From Actinomadura sp. KC345 (GTDB lineage Bacteria > Actinomycetota > Actinomycetes > Streptosporangiales > Streptosporangiaceae), in assembly GCF_004348515.1 (NCBI RefSeq), contig NZ_SMKH01000033.1:1-40121 (forward strand): a stretch of DNA of 40,121 bases. Direction: 5' to 3'. The stretch's first letter is position 1; each line of letters starts with the position of its first letter. Position numbers and translations under genes: made by a program. Positions 17,238-24,556 of this stretch are shown here, piece after piece. Below the pieces are notes generated by a model. The model worked only from the letters and a program-made list of their open reading frames with translations. It did no database searches and was not told where the DNA came from.

Positions 17238-17502
17238 AGGGCTCGTCCCCTAAAGTGCACTTCGGGAAAGCAGCGTCCAGTACCTGACCGGACATGATGG
17301 CACAGGAGCCCTACCCGGACCACCGCATCGATAAGCCAAGCCCACGTGAAGGCTCGGCTAAGCGACCCACCCCTGCCGCAGACTGCTCTCCTCGCCTCTC
17401 GGCACGCCTTACCGGCCACCCGGACCGCGAACACGACCTCGCAACAGTGAGGCCACGACCCGTTGGGCTCCCATCCACTGCCGACTCGCCACCCGCCACG
17501 CG
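17238..17502. other. Non-coding stretch upstream of methyltransferase
   Basis: No reading frame with actinomycete codon bias is visible on either strand. The first 30 bases hold the methyltransferase leader (TTTAGGGGACGAG before its ATG). I see no repeat or RNA gene. Confidence 0.4.
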
Positions 17503-17712
17503 GTGGACGACTCCCCTCCGCCAGGGCCGCTGTCCTGCGGAAAGACAAGCTCCTCCACTCCCCCCGGGCCGTGGTCGAACGACGAGGTCGCGCAGATAAC
17601 AGAACTTTCCCGTTCGCTCGCATCGACCGGCGGCCTGGGCAAGGCGGACAAGCAGGCGATCAAGAAAAGCCAGGAGGAGCGGCAACGTGGACCTTCCAAC
17701 CAGGCCAATTGA
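17503..17712 (+). CDS. Possible small protein of unknown function
   Basis: A GTG-started frame of 69 codons ends 11 bases before a good hairpin, the main argument for it. The N-terminal half is low-complexity (Pro/Ser/Gly). The C-terminal half is charged and probably helical: WSNDEVAQITELSRSLASTG followed by GLGKADKQAIKKSQEERQRG. There is no clear ribosome site. I do not recognise it. It may be the surviving end of a larger decayed gene, since the frame stays open upstream of the GTG. Confidence 0.3.
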   Translation: MDDSPPPGPLSCGKTSSSTPPGPWSNDEVAQITELSRSLASTGGLGKADKQAIKKSQEERQRGPSNQAN

Positions 17713-17722
17713 TAAAGAAGAC

Positions 17723-17751
17723 GCTTCCGGTCGGGCCAGCCGACCGAAAGC
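17723..17751. terminator. Bidirectional hairpin between convergent small genes
   Basis: GCTTCCGGTCGG pairs with CCGACCGAAAGC (11 of 12 positions) around GCCAG. It lies after the stop at 17712 and 49 bases beyond the stop of the small minus-strand gene, so it could serve both. Confidence 0.55.
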
Positions 17752-17799
17752 GCCACGTACTCCGGCGCCCCACAATGATGCGGTGGACGCGGCCGGTAA

Positions 17800-17943
17800 C
17801 TAGTCGCGCTTCTGGTAGAAGTCGCAGTACTTGCACTCGTAGCGAGCGACGTTGTGAGCTGCCCGCCTCATGTCGTGCTTGCCGGTCGGGCTCTTGAGGC
17901 AGACACTTTTACGGAAAAAGAGGGCCTGCAGTCTACGCAGCAT
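17800..17943 (-). CDS. 47-residue Cys-pair protein
   Basis: The ATG at 17943 has AGGAG five bases upstream, which decides the start over a longer 76-codon frame. The product MLRRLQALFFRKSVCLKSPT ... ARYECKYCDFYQKRD is small and basic. It has one Cys in the middle and a terminal YECKYCDF zinc-knuckle-like CxxC, with His residues in between (GKHDMRRAAHN). It could bind zinc and nucleic acid, which is inference. I cannot name a family. Confidence 0.6.
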   Translation of the reverse strand: MLRRLQALFFRKSVCLKSPTGKHDMRRAAHNVARYECKYCDFYQKRD

Positions 17944-18343
17944 CTCTGCTCCTAAAATCTGGTTTCTGGCCAGGTTCCTGTGGCCGGCCCCACCCGATTG
18001 GCGAGGCCATCCGCTACCGTCCGGATACAAAGCCGGCCGTCAAGCGTCGCCCGCCGACTTCATGACCCCAGGTTCACTTTCCACCAAGAATTAACGGCGC
18101 CGCCACTCGCCCTTAACCTTCTACATTCGGAGCGTTAAGTCGATGGCGATCCTGATGGCCGGGCGATCTTCCTTCGGGCTTTCGCTTCTGCGGAGCAAGG
18201 GCCCAGATGACCACGCACGAAGCCGATCTGAAGCCGCCGTCCGCTTGACTGCTCGGACGCACCACCACGAACACCGCTCTCAGCACGGACCCAAACACAG
18301 CGGACCGCGGCGGCCGACACCCGTAGAAGGAGGCACGGACTGG
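17944..18343. other. Gene-poor upstream region
   Basis: About 400 bases without a supported gene. A frame opening at 18143 runs into the next gene, but its codon use is poor and it lacks a ribosome site. A 6-base inverted repeat CTTAAC/GTTAAG (18112-18139 area) is the only structure noted. Confidence 0.4.
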
Positions 18344-19066
18344 ATGAACTGGAACCCCCCACCGACTCCCGACAGGCCGCCTCACCCCGCCGAAAACGCC
18401 ATTCCTGTGCCATACCGCCAAACACCGCAACCCCACCGCTCACCCCGCAGGGGGCCGATCCTCGGATTGGTCGTCGTCGGAACAGTGGTGTTCTTCGGCT
18501 TGGCCATCATGGTGGGCGCGATGGTCGTCGTCACCTCGGCGCCCCATATCGTCACGCCACCGCCGCCGCGCGCCGGGGATCAGGTCCGGGACCGCGACGC
18601 TGAATTCGACGACCGCCTCCTCCCGCAACTCAAGTTCCAGCGCTCGATCATCAAGCACGCCACCGGCGGCGACAACCCCGGCAAGCATATGGCCGTGTAT
18701 GGAAACGGTTCGGCGAAGTACATGTTCGTCGGAGGGGATGGCGTCGACCAGATTTTCGACCCAGATGAACTGCCCAGCCGCTTCCGTGTAAGCGCGACCT
18801 CGGGACTCGGCGATTCGGGGTCCATTGCCGGCGTCATCCCGTTGGACGACGCCGGTGGCTCCGGTAAGGCCGTCTGCGCCACGATCCGCTATCGGAAACC
18901 ACCACGCGCTGGATACGAGACCGCGATCTGCGCATGGGCCACGAGAGTGACATTTGGAACGATCATGCCGATCTCCGGCGCCGGCACATCGAGCCAGGGT
19001 CGCACCTTCAGTCACACCGCCGTCGCGTCCACCATGCGTCAGATGCGCGGCGACCTCGAAGACTAG
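18344..19066 (+). CDS. Unknown single-pass membrane protein, proline-rich N-terminus
   Basis: GGAGG ten bases before the ATG at 18344 selects this start, giving 240 residues. The first 40 are Pro-rich (NWNPPPTPDRPPHPAENAIP) and cytoplasmic. One strong helix follows (GPILGLVVVGTVVFFGLAIM plus VGAMVVV), then about 160 outside residues with VRDRDAEFDDRLLPQLKFQR and YGNGSAKYMFVGGDGVDQIF. Two Cys (GKAVCATIRY, ETAICAWATR) could pair. This is a common actinomycete architecture for hypothetical proteins. I do not recognise the outer domain. Confidence 0.7.
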   Translation: MNWNPPPTPDRPPHPAENAIPVPYRQTPQPHRSPRRGPILGLVVVGTVVFFGLAIMVGAMVVVTSAPHIVTPPPPRAGDQVRDRDAEFDDRLLPQLKFQRSIIKHATGGDNPGKHMAVYGNGSAKYMFVGGDGVDQIFDPDELPSRFRVSATSGLGDSGSIAGVIPLDDAGGSGKAVCATIRYRKPPRAGYETAICAWATRVTFGTIMPISGAGTSSQGRTFSHTAVASTMRQMRGDLED

Positions 19067-19214
19067 ACGGGCGAATCAAGTGACTTGTAGACGGCTACGT
19101 CGGGGGGCACCCCACGTGGTCTCCGAGTCCGGCCTGAGAGACGGGTGGCGCCGTTCCTGATGGACGACGGGTGAGGGGTGCCGGACGTCGTCCGCCTGCA
19201 GCGGCCGTCTGGTT

Positions 19215-20375
19215 CTAGGTCGTCGAGTCCGAGGCGTGATCGGAGAACTGCTCGTCCACCTGGTCGGGGGCCAGGCCGAAGTCTTCGAGGGCGTAGCGGT
19301 GGGCCGGTTTGGCGGCGCCGGTGGCGCTTTCCTTGTGGAGATCCGCCATCGCCGTCCGGGCGTCTTCGCTGAACGGGAGCCCGAAGTGCCGATAGACGTT
19401 TTCCACCGTTCCGATCGGGTCGCGGATGAAGTCGTCGTAGTGGACGTCCACGAATTGCGCGGGGTCGTGCCTGGACCGTTCGGCGCGGAACTGCCGGAGA
19501 CCGCGGCTCCACAGTTCGAGCTGGTCACGGCCGATCGTCGCGCCGGCGAAGACGTCCGACCAGCCCTCGGTGGCGTGGGCGGCGAGGCTGCACATGGACG
19601 CCATCGCGGTACGCGGGTTCCGGTGCGTCTGGACGATCAGCGCGTCGGGGTAGACGTCCAGCAGCGCGTCCAGGGCGAACAGGTGGCTGGGGTTCTTCAG
19701 CACCCAGCGCCGCCCCGGGTCGTTCAGGCCGATGAGCTGCAGGTTGCGGCGGTGCCTGCGGTAGGCGGGCGTCCAGTCCTGGCCGGCGAGCCAGGACGAG
19801 TAGGTCGGCAGGTGGGCCAGGCATTCGAAGGAGATCGACACCATGTTCTGGCGGAGGAGCTGCCAGCACTCTTCGACGGAGTCCGCCGAGATGTAGTGGA
19901 CGCCCATGAACTCGGGGTTCTCGATGTGGTGGCGGCGGTATCCGGCGTCGATGGCCTGGAAGACCGGGTCGTCCGCCCAGGTCTCGCGGGGCGGGCGCGG
20001 CTGCGGCACCTCGGCGAGCCACAGGTCGAGGCCCTGGTGGGCGGGGTCGGCGGTGAGGAGCCGGTGCAGCGCGGTGGTGCCGGTGCGCGGCAGGCCGGTG
20101 ACGAAGACGGGACGCTCGATGGGGACGTCGGCGTGCTCGGGGTGGCGCCGCCAGGCCGCCTCGGAGAACTGCCGCGCGGCCAGCGCGCCGCGCACCATCG
20201 CGCGCTGCGCCTTGTTGCCGAGCGGCGTGAGCGAAGCGTCTTTGGCCAGGGACTCCAGGAGGACTTTCAAGCCTTCGAGGTAGTCGCCCTCGCCGAAGTC
20301 CTCCATGCCGGTGATCTTGCGGGCGGAGGCGTGAAGGTCCTCGACCGTGCCGACGCCGTCGCGGCCTGAGCTCAT
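19215..20375 (-). CDS. Sulfotransferase family protein
   Basis: A 386-residue protein of the Sulfotransfer_3-like group, which moves sulfate from PAPS to a hydroxyl group. The 5'-phosphosulfate loop is VFVTGLPRTGTTALHRLLTA (about 90-109). The 3'-phosphate region is YPDALIVQTHRNPRTAMASM, with the R-x-P motif. The C-terminal DVHYDDFIRDPIGTVENVYR is typical of the large actinobacterial/mycobacterial members. It is the last gene of a three-gene unit with an SDR (13 bases upstream) and a DUF1214 protein, headed by a KstR-type operator. That suggests a lipid or steroid-like acceptor (inference). Confidence 0.88.
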   Translation of the reverse strand: MSSGRDGVGTVEDLHASARKITGMEDFGEGDYLEGLKVLLESLAKDASLTPLGNKAQRAMVRGALAARQFSEAAWRRHPEHADVPIERPVFVTGLPRTGTTALHRLLTADPAHQGLDLWLAEVPQPRPPRETWADDPVFQAIDAGYRRHHIENPEFMGVHYISADSVEECWQLLRQNMVSISFECLAHLPTYSSWLAGQDWTPAYRRHRRNLQLIGLNDPGRRWVLKNPSHLFALDALLDVYPDALIVQTHRNPRTAMASMCSLAAHATEGWSDVFAGATIGRDQLELWSRGLRQFRAERSRHDPAQFVDVHYDDFIRDPIGTVENVYRHFGLPFSEDARTAMADLHKESATGAAKPAHRYALEDFGLAPDQVDEQFSDHASDSTT

Positions 20376-20388
20376 CCGTGCGCCTTTC

Positions 20389-21174
20389 TCAGTGGTGCCA
20401 TTCGCCGGAGTTGACGTCCAGGCATTGCCCGGTGATCGCGCGGGCCAAGGGCGACAGCATGAACACGACGGCGTCGGCCACCTCGTCGGGTTCCGGCAGT
20501 TTGCCCAGGTCGGTGGTCGCGGCGTTCTCGTCGTAGATCTGCTGGGACGTGACGCCGCGCTTCTTGGCGAGGTGGTTGAAATACCACTTGAGGTTGTCGG
20601 CCCAGATATATCCGGGGGCGATCGTGTTGACGCGGACGCCGCGCGGGCCGAGTTCGGTCGCGAGGTTCTGCGCCATGGCGAGAAGTGCGGCCTTGGCCAT
20701 CTTGTAGGCGCCGAACGTCCTGCGGGAATGCCGCAGGACCGCCGAATTCACCATCACGACGGAGCCGTTGCCCTCTTCGAGGGCCGGAACGAAGAGGCGG
20801 GTGAGGTGGAGGGCGGCGAGGACGTTCGTCTCGAATCCGCGCCTGACCGCGTCGAGGTCGACCTTGGTGAGGTCTTTCAGCGGCGGGGTCGCGAAGGCAT
20901 TGTTGACGAGGCCGTCGACCCGTCCGAACGAGTTGTGCGCAGCTTCGGCCAGGTGTTCGGCCGCCGCCGGATCGTTGATGTCGGTCGGGACGGCGACCGC
21001 ACGACGGCCGATTTCCTCGACTTCCTTGGCGACCTCTTTGAGCCGCTCCTCGTTGCGGGCAGCGAGCACGACATCGGCGCCGGCCTTTGCGCATTGAATC
21101 GCGAGGCCGCGTCCCAGACCGGGCCCGACACCGGAGATCACGACGACGCGGTCTTCCAGGAGTTCCGGGGCCAT
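20389..21174 (-). CDS. SDR family oxidoreductase
   Basis: A 261-residue classical short-chain dehydrogenase. The cofactor loop is VVVISGVGPGLGRGLAIQCA, followed by NNA in VDGLVNNAFATPP. The active site is Ser in VMVNSAVLRHSRR with YKMAK as YxxxK, and the C-terminus has GQCLDVNSGEWHH. Mutation of the usual NxGG to NSGEWHH is seen in mycobacterial-type SDRs of steroid/lipid clusters. ATG 21174 is chosen because it overlaps the DUF1214 stop (TGATG), indicating coupling; a longer upstream frame overlaps that gene. It probably oxidises or reduces a hydroxyl/keto group of the pathway's substrate. Confidence 0.88.
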   Translation of the reverse strand: MAPELLEDRVVVISGVGPGLGRGLAIQCAKAGADVVLAARNEERLKEVAKEVEEIGRRAVAVPTDINDPAAAEHLAEAAHNSFGRVDGLVNNAFATPPLKDLTKVDLDAVRRGFETNVLAALHLTRLFVPALEEGNGSVVMVNSAVLRHSRRTFGAYKMAKAALLAMAQNLATELGPRGVRVNTIAPGYIWADNLKWYFNHLAKKRGVTSQQIYDENAATTDLGKLPEPDEVADAVVFMLSPLARAITGQCLDVNSGEWHH

Positions 21175-22394
21175 CAGCCGAGCATCCTCTTGGCGACCGC
21201 GACCTGCCGGGCGGTGATCCGTTCCTTCCACTCCTGCTCGGTGACCCGCTGCCGCTCGTAATGCGGAAGGCGGCTCGGCAGCTCGTCGAACCGCATCACC
21301 TCGAAGGTCGGACCGTCCTCGGGGGTGAGGTCACGAGTGAGCCGCTGCCACCGGAACTGGAGATAGCCGCGACTATGCCCGGTGCGCTCGATCCAGTTGG
21401 CGAGGCCGGGATCGCGCTCGCTGACGACGTACCGGATCATGCCGTCCTCGTCCACGCGCGCCTGGTCGGCGGTGAGGCTGGTCTGGTGGTTGATGTAGTC
21501 GAGCGAGACGTACCACATGCTGCCGAGCTGGAACCCCTGGTAGGGGGCCACTTCCCGGTCGGCCGCCGGCGCGGTGATCACCATGACCTCGTCGTCGGCC
21601 AGGTCGTAGTGCCCGACGGACGAGAACTGCGTGGCCAGCCCGCCGGGCGTGGCGCGCGGCTCGGTCAGCGTGTTCACCGGCAGCTTCAGGTAATGCCATT
21701 CGGGGAACGCGAGGAAGGTGCGGATCCGCGCCACCAGCATCTTCCCGGCCACCGCGTACCGCCGAGCCATACGATCGGACGGGACGGACGGCGGGGACGT
21801 GCCGAGCGTGTCGGCCCGATGGATGCGGATCTCCCCTGGCCGCTCGTTCTCCCAGTCGCTGAACACCTCACGCACGATCAGCATCGCGGAACCAGGAGCC
21901 ACCGGGACGTAGCCGGGGCCCGCGTCCTCTTTGGGCGGCCCGAACGTGAGCTGGAACGTCCCGTCCTCGGCGATGTCCAGCTCGCGGTCATCGAACGCGG
22001 TGAGGCTGTCGGGCGACTGAGCGGGCGAGTAGTCACCGTTCATGATCTGGAAACTCAGATCAGCGGTCGTACCACGCCGCCCGGTGACGACGTACTCCGC
22101 GTCGTCCCGGATATAAGCGTGAAAGTAGAGCGTGTCCGGGTTGTCGAGACCGAGCTTGGTGTAGGGCCCGGTGGACGAGGCGAAGTACGGATAGTCGTGC
22201 TGGTAGGCCTGCACCATGTGCAAGGACGCCTTGATGCTCCCGGCGAGGTAGTCCAGCCCCTCCGCGAGATCCTGGTCGGTCTTGACGTGCGGCGCTTCAC
22301 GGATGATCCGCTCGGCCTCGGCGACCGCCTCGGCGAACGATCGCGTGGCCGAGGCGGCTTCACTGGTCTGACCTGCGGCTGATTCGATGGCCAC
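21174..22394 (-). CDS. DUF1214 domain-containing protein
   Basis: A 406-residue protein. The GTG start has AGGGGAG just upstream. The N-terminal half (LDYLAGSIKASLHMVQAYQH, LGLDNPDTLYFHAYIRDDAE) and middle (QGFQLGSMWYVSLDYINHQT, VDEDGMIRYVVSERDPGLAN, WIERTGHSRGYLQFRWQRL) match the DUF1214 pattern as I remember it. The NWxxxxGHxRG-type motif is especially characteristic. No catalytic role is established for the family. It is the first gene of the SDR-sulfotransferase operon, and KstR-type control suggests a job in sterol or lipid catabolism (inference). Confidence 0.75.
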   Translation of the reverse strand: MAIESAAGQTSEAASATRSFAEAVAEAERIIREAPHVKTDQDLAEGLDYLAGSIKASLHMVQAYQHDYPYFASSTGPYTKLGLDNPDTLYFHAYIRDDAEYVVTGRRGTTADLSFQIMNGDYSPAQSPDSLTAFDDRELDIAEDGTFQLTFGPPKEDAGPGYVPVAPGSAMLIVREVFSDWENERPGEIRIHRADTLGTSPPSVPSDRMARRYAVAGKMLVARIRTFLAFPEWHYLKLPVNTLTEPRATPGGLATQFSSVGHYDLADDEVMVITAPAADREVAPYQGFQLGSMWYVSLDYINHQTSLTADQARVDEDGMIRYVVSERDPGLANWIERTGHSRGYLQFRWQRLTRDLTPEDGPTFEVMRFDELPSRLPHYERQRVTEQEWKERITARQVAVAKRMLG

Positions 22395-22491
22395 CGGACT
22401 CCCCTGGGATTCGCGTCATCGCGTTGGGTAGACGGAGCCTCCCTGCGCTGCGCGGTTGGCACCCGCGCCGCGAAGGCCCATCGTCGGACGG

Positions 22492-22520
22492 ACGCTAGAA
22501 CTCGTTCTAGCCAGCGTCAA
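22492..22520 (-). promoter_or_regulatory. Promoter of DUF1214-SDR-sulfotransferase operon
   Basis: On the minus strand TTGACG and TAGCGT are exactly 17 bases apart. A KstR-type palindrome fills the spacer and touches the -10. The leader to the GTG at 22394 would be about 90 bases. Confidence 0.7.
22494..22511. promoter_or_regulatory. KstR-type operator
   Basis: GCTAGAAC-TC-GTTCTAGC is a perfect 8+2+8 palindrome whose core TAGAACTCGTTCTA fits the KstR consensus TnnAACnnGTTnnA in every fixed position. It overlaps the promoter of the operon, as expected for repression. Confidence 0.7.
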
Positions 22521-22532
22521 CACCGGTCCCGG

Positions 22533-23018
22533 TCACTGGGAATCGGGGAGCCCCGCGGTGAACTTGAGACTGGGCATGTCGTCCAGCGACACGATGTACT
22601 CGTACGTGCGCTTGTGCCCGGTCTTCTCGACCCGCCAGCGCCCGTCCTCACACTTCCGATAGGCGTCGTGGTAGAACGCGGCCCCCCGGATGAGCAGCCG
22701 CTGCTCGATGAGAATGATCGAGTCGTCCAGCCCCCAGGTGCCGGTCGCGCGGTCCCCGTCCACATCGATCTCGGGCGCACCGGCCGTGTGCGTGGAGATC
22801 TTGTCGGGGCCGAGGTTGCCCCGCATGTACTCGACGATCGCGTCCCGCCCCTCCAGCCGGAGCACCTTGCCCAGCACAGGGGTGTCGTACTCGGCGACGG
22901 CGTCCTCGGTGAACACGTCGGCGAACTCGTCCCACAGCTTCAGGTCGACACAGCGCAGGTAGCGGTACTTGAGCCGCCGAATCTCTTCCAGAGTCACCAG
23001 ATCCATGCGCTCTACCAT
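22533..23018 (-). CDS. Nuclear transport factor 2 (SnoaL-like) family protein
   Basis: A 161-residue alpha+beta-barrel protein. LKYRYLRCVDLKLWDEFADV and FTEDAVAEYDTP are the usual N-terminal pattern, followed by AIVEYMRGNLGPDKISTHTA and IRGAAFYHDAYRKCEDGRWR. Members act as isomerases, dehydratases or ligand-binding proteins, and several serve steroid or polyketide pathways. The exact start is unclear: ATG 23018, or ATG 23006 (MDLVTLEEI). A second KstR-like box lies 23-36 bases upstream of 23018, tying it to the neighbouring operon. Confidence 0.82.
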   Translation of the reverse strand: MVERMDLVTLEEIRRLKYRYLRCVDLKLWDEFADVFTEDAVAEYDTPVLGKVLRLEGRDAIVEYMRGNLGPDKISTHTAGAPEIDVDGDRATGTWGLDDSIILIEQRLLIRGAAFYHDAYRKCEDGRWRVEKTGHKRTYEYIVSLDDMPSLKFTAGLPDSQ

Positions 23019-23040
23019 GCTCGCCCGCCCGCCAGAAGAC

Positions 23041-23054
23041 AAGAACGTGTTCTA
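23041..23054. promoter_or_regulatory. Second KstR-like operator
   Basis: Read on the minus strand this is TAGAACACGTTCTT, matching TnnAACnnGTTnnA at all fixed positions but the last. It sits just upstream of the NTF2-like gene, in the promoter region. Confidence 0.55.
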
Positions 23055-23147
23055 CTCCCACCGGTCTGGACGAGGCCACCCGCCACTCATCCAGCGGGGA
23101 AGAGCGAGGACCCGCCACCCGCTCCTCCCCTGCGGACCGTCACCGCG

Positions 23148-23615
23148 CTATTCCAAGGCACCGCCGGTGTTCCGGATCATCTGCTGGAGGACCTTCAGAG
23201 TAGTCACGTAATCGGCGTCGTCAATCCCCTCGTGAATACGGTCGCGAATCGTCGGCGCGTACTGCTTGATATCAACGCGGGCCGCCTCCCCCGCCTCGCT
23301 GATGAACCAGCGCCCGTCCCCGCCACGGGTCAGCCAGCCGCGCTCCAGCAGCACCTCCGCCTCGGCCTCCAGGTCGTCCTCGGACCTGAGGTAGGAACTC
23401 ATGGCCTGCTGGAGTTCCGGGATGGTCATACCACCGCCGTCAGGCGAGAGGTCGTTCTTCGACAGGTTACGCAGCAGCCAGAACTGAGGCTGGCTGTAGC
23501 CACGCTCCGCCTGCCAGGCCCTGGTGTACGCAATGAGCGCCTCGTAGGCCACCCCCGTCCAGTAGGCAGCCGGCTGGCCGGCAAGTCCGGCATCCGAAAT
23601 CCCCTGAGCAGTCAT
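23148..23615 (-). CDS. MarR family winged-helix regulator
   Basis: A 155-residue DNA-binding protein. The fold is seen as a helical N-terminus (AYEALIAYTRAWQAERGYSQ, PQFWLLRNLSKND), a recognition region (MTIPELQQAMSSYLRSEDDL), the wing (LLERGWLTRGGDGRWFISEA) and a dimerisation helix (VTTLKVLQQMIRNTG). This fits the actinobacterial MarR-like wHTH group in which the DNA helix is less conserved. GGGAG precedes the ATG. Its own promoter has a 19-base spacer, so it seems to be controlled by a MerR-type regulator located elsewhere. Confidence 0.75.
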   Translation of the reverse strand: MTAQGISDAGLAGQPAAYWTGVAYEALIAYTRAWQAERGYSQPQFWLLRNLSKNDLSPDGGGMTIPELQQAMSSYLRSEDDLEAEAEVLLERGWLTRGGDGRWFISEAGEAARVDIKQYAPTIRDRIHEGIDDADYVTTLKVLQQMIRNTGGALE

Positions 23616-23649
23616 CTACGGCACTCCCATCATGATCACTGATACGACC

Positions 23650-23680
23650 ACCGTAAGACCAGAAGCTAACTTGAGGTCAA
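23650..23680 (-). promoter_or_regulatory. MerR-type promoter upstream of marR-like gene
   Basis: On the minus strand TTGACC and TACGGT are separated by 19 bases, the overlong spacer typical of MerR/SoxR-activated promoters. The spacer side holds CCTCAAG-TTAG-CTTCTGG, an imperfect inverted repeat resembling SoxR-like sites. On the plus strand CTTGAGGTCAAG (23670-23681) forms another palindrome. Confidence 0.55.
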
Positions 23681-23703
23681 GCGCGCGCCAGCCAGTCGAC
23701 CGG

Positions 23704-24477
23704 TCACAATCCAGCACCTCCGGTCACGTCGACGACCCTGCCGGTCACCCAACGAGCGTCATCGGACGCGAGAAACGCGACGACACCGGAAATATCTTCG
23801 GGCTGCCCGACACGTCCCAACGCGGCCAGCGAAGAGGCGTAGGCCTCCGCCTCCGCATTCCCCCGCAACCACCCCGCGTTGTTGTCGGTGTCGACGATTC
23901 CAGGCGCCACCGAGTTGACCGTGATCGCCCGCGGCCCGAGTTCCTTGGCCAGGTTGAGAGTGAACGTGTCCAAGGCGCCCTTGGTGGCGCCGTAAGCCAT
24001 GATCTCCGGCATGGCCAGATAGGCGGTGCCGCTGGAGATGTTGATGACCCGCCCACCGTCCCGGAGCCGCCGCACCCCCTGCTGAACGATGAAGAACGGC
24101 GCCCGGACGTTCACCGCGAAAAGCTCGTCGAACTCGTCCTCCGTGAGCGAGTCCAGCCCGGAACTGCGGCCGATGGCCGCATTGTTGACGATGATGTCCA
24201 CGCCTTCCCGCCCCGCGTGCCGCTCGACTTCCGCGTCGAAGGACGCCCACAACGCGGCCGCGTCCCCACGCTTGCCCAGCTCCGCCTGAATCGGGAAGGC
24301 GCGGCCACCATCCTTGCGGATCCGCCCGACGACCTCGTCTGCTGCGGCCCGGTTGCGACCGAAGGCGACGGCCACTACCGCCCCATCCCGGCCAAGCCGC
24401 TCAGCGATCCCCCGTCCGATGCCCCTACTGCCACCGGTGACCAGCGCGACCTTGCCACCCAGCTCCCACACGCTCAT
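23704..24477 (-). CDS. SDR family oxidoreductase (TetR-controlled)
   Basis: A 257-residue classical SDR with KVALVTGGSRGIGRGIAERL as the NADP-type cofactor loop and VDIIVNNAAIGRSSGLDSLT. The active site is Ser in VINISSGTAYLA with YGATKGALDTF. The C-terminus is WVTGRVVDVTGGAGL. It likely reduces a carbonyl, in the manner of 3-oxoacyl reductase-like enzymes; the substrate is unknown. GAGGAG precedes the ATG. It is divergent from a TetR gene with two matching operators between them, so it is almost certainly that regulator's target. Confidence 0.9.
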   Translation of the reverse strand: MSVWELGGKVALVTGGSRGIGRGIAERLGRDGAVVAVAFGRNRAAADEVVGRIRKDGGRAFPIQAELGKRGDAAALWASFDAEVERHAGREGVDIIVNNAAIGRSSGLDSLTEDEFDELFAVNVRAPFFIVQQGVRRLRDGGRVINISSGTAYLAMPEIMAYGATKGALDTFTLNLAKELGPRAITVNSVAPGIVDTDNNAGWLRGNAEAEAYASSLAALGRVGQPEDISGVVAFLASDDARWVTGRVVDVTGGAGL

Positions 24478-24493
24478 GTCGACTCCTCATTTG

Positions 24494-24509
24494 TTGAGCG
24501 ATGACTCAA
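24494..24509. promoter_or_regulatory. TetR operator copy 1
   Basis: TTGAGCGATGACTCAA, inside a longer inverted repeat TGTTGAG...CTCAACA, lies next to the ribosome site of the SDR gene. It shares its left half and CTC core with copy 2. Confidence 0.6.
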
Positions 24510-24530
24510 CAAAAACCGTAGCACGACTTC

Positions 24531-24546
24531 TTGAGCGAACGCTCTA
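24531..24546. promoter_or_regulatory. TetR operator copy 2
   Basis: TTGAGCGAACGCTCTA overlaps the first two bases of the TetR gene's -10 (TATAAT). The core GAGCG-AA-CGCTC is a perfect inverted repeat. It is centred 37 bases from copy 1, suggesting autoregulation plus control of the SDR. Confidence 0.65.
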
Positions 24547-24550
24547 TAAT
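24545..24550 (+). promoter_or_regulatory. Perfect -10 of leaderless TetR gene
   Basis: TATAAT ends six bases before the ATG at 24557, so the message probably starts at the start codon. No good -35 is seen. Confidence 0.6.
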
Positions 24551-24556
24551 GAAGCC

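Noticed and set aside
18143..18343. 67-codon N-terminal extension of the membrane protein at 18344
   Set aside because: It has poor codon bias and no ribosome site, while GGAGG precedes the ATG at 18344.
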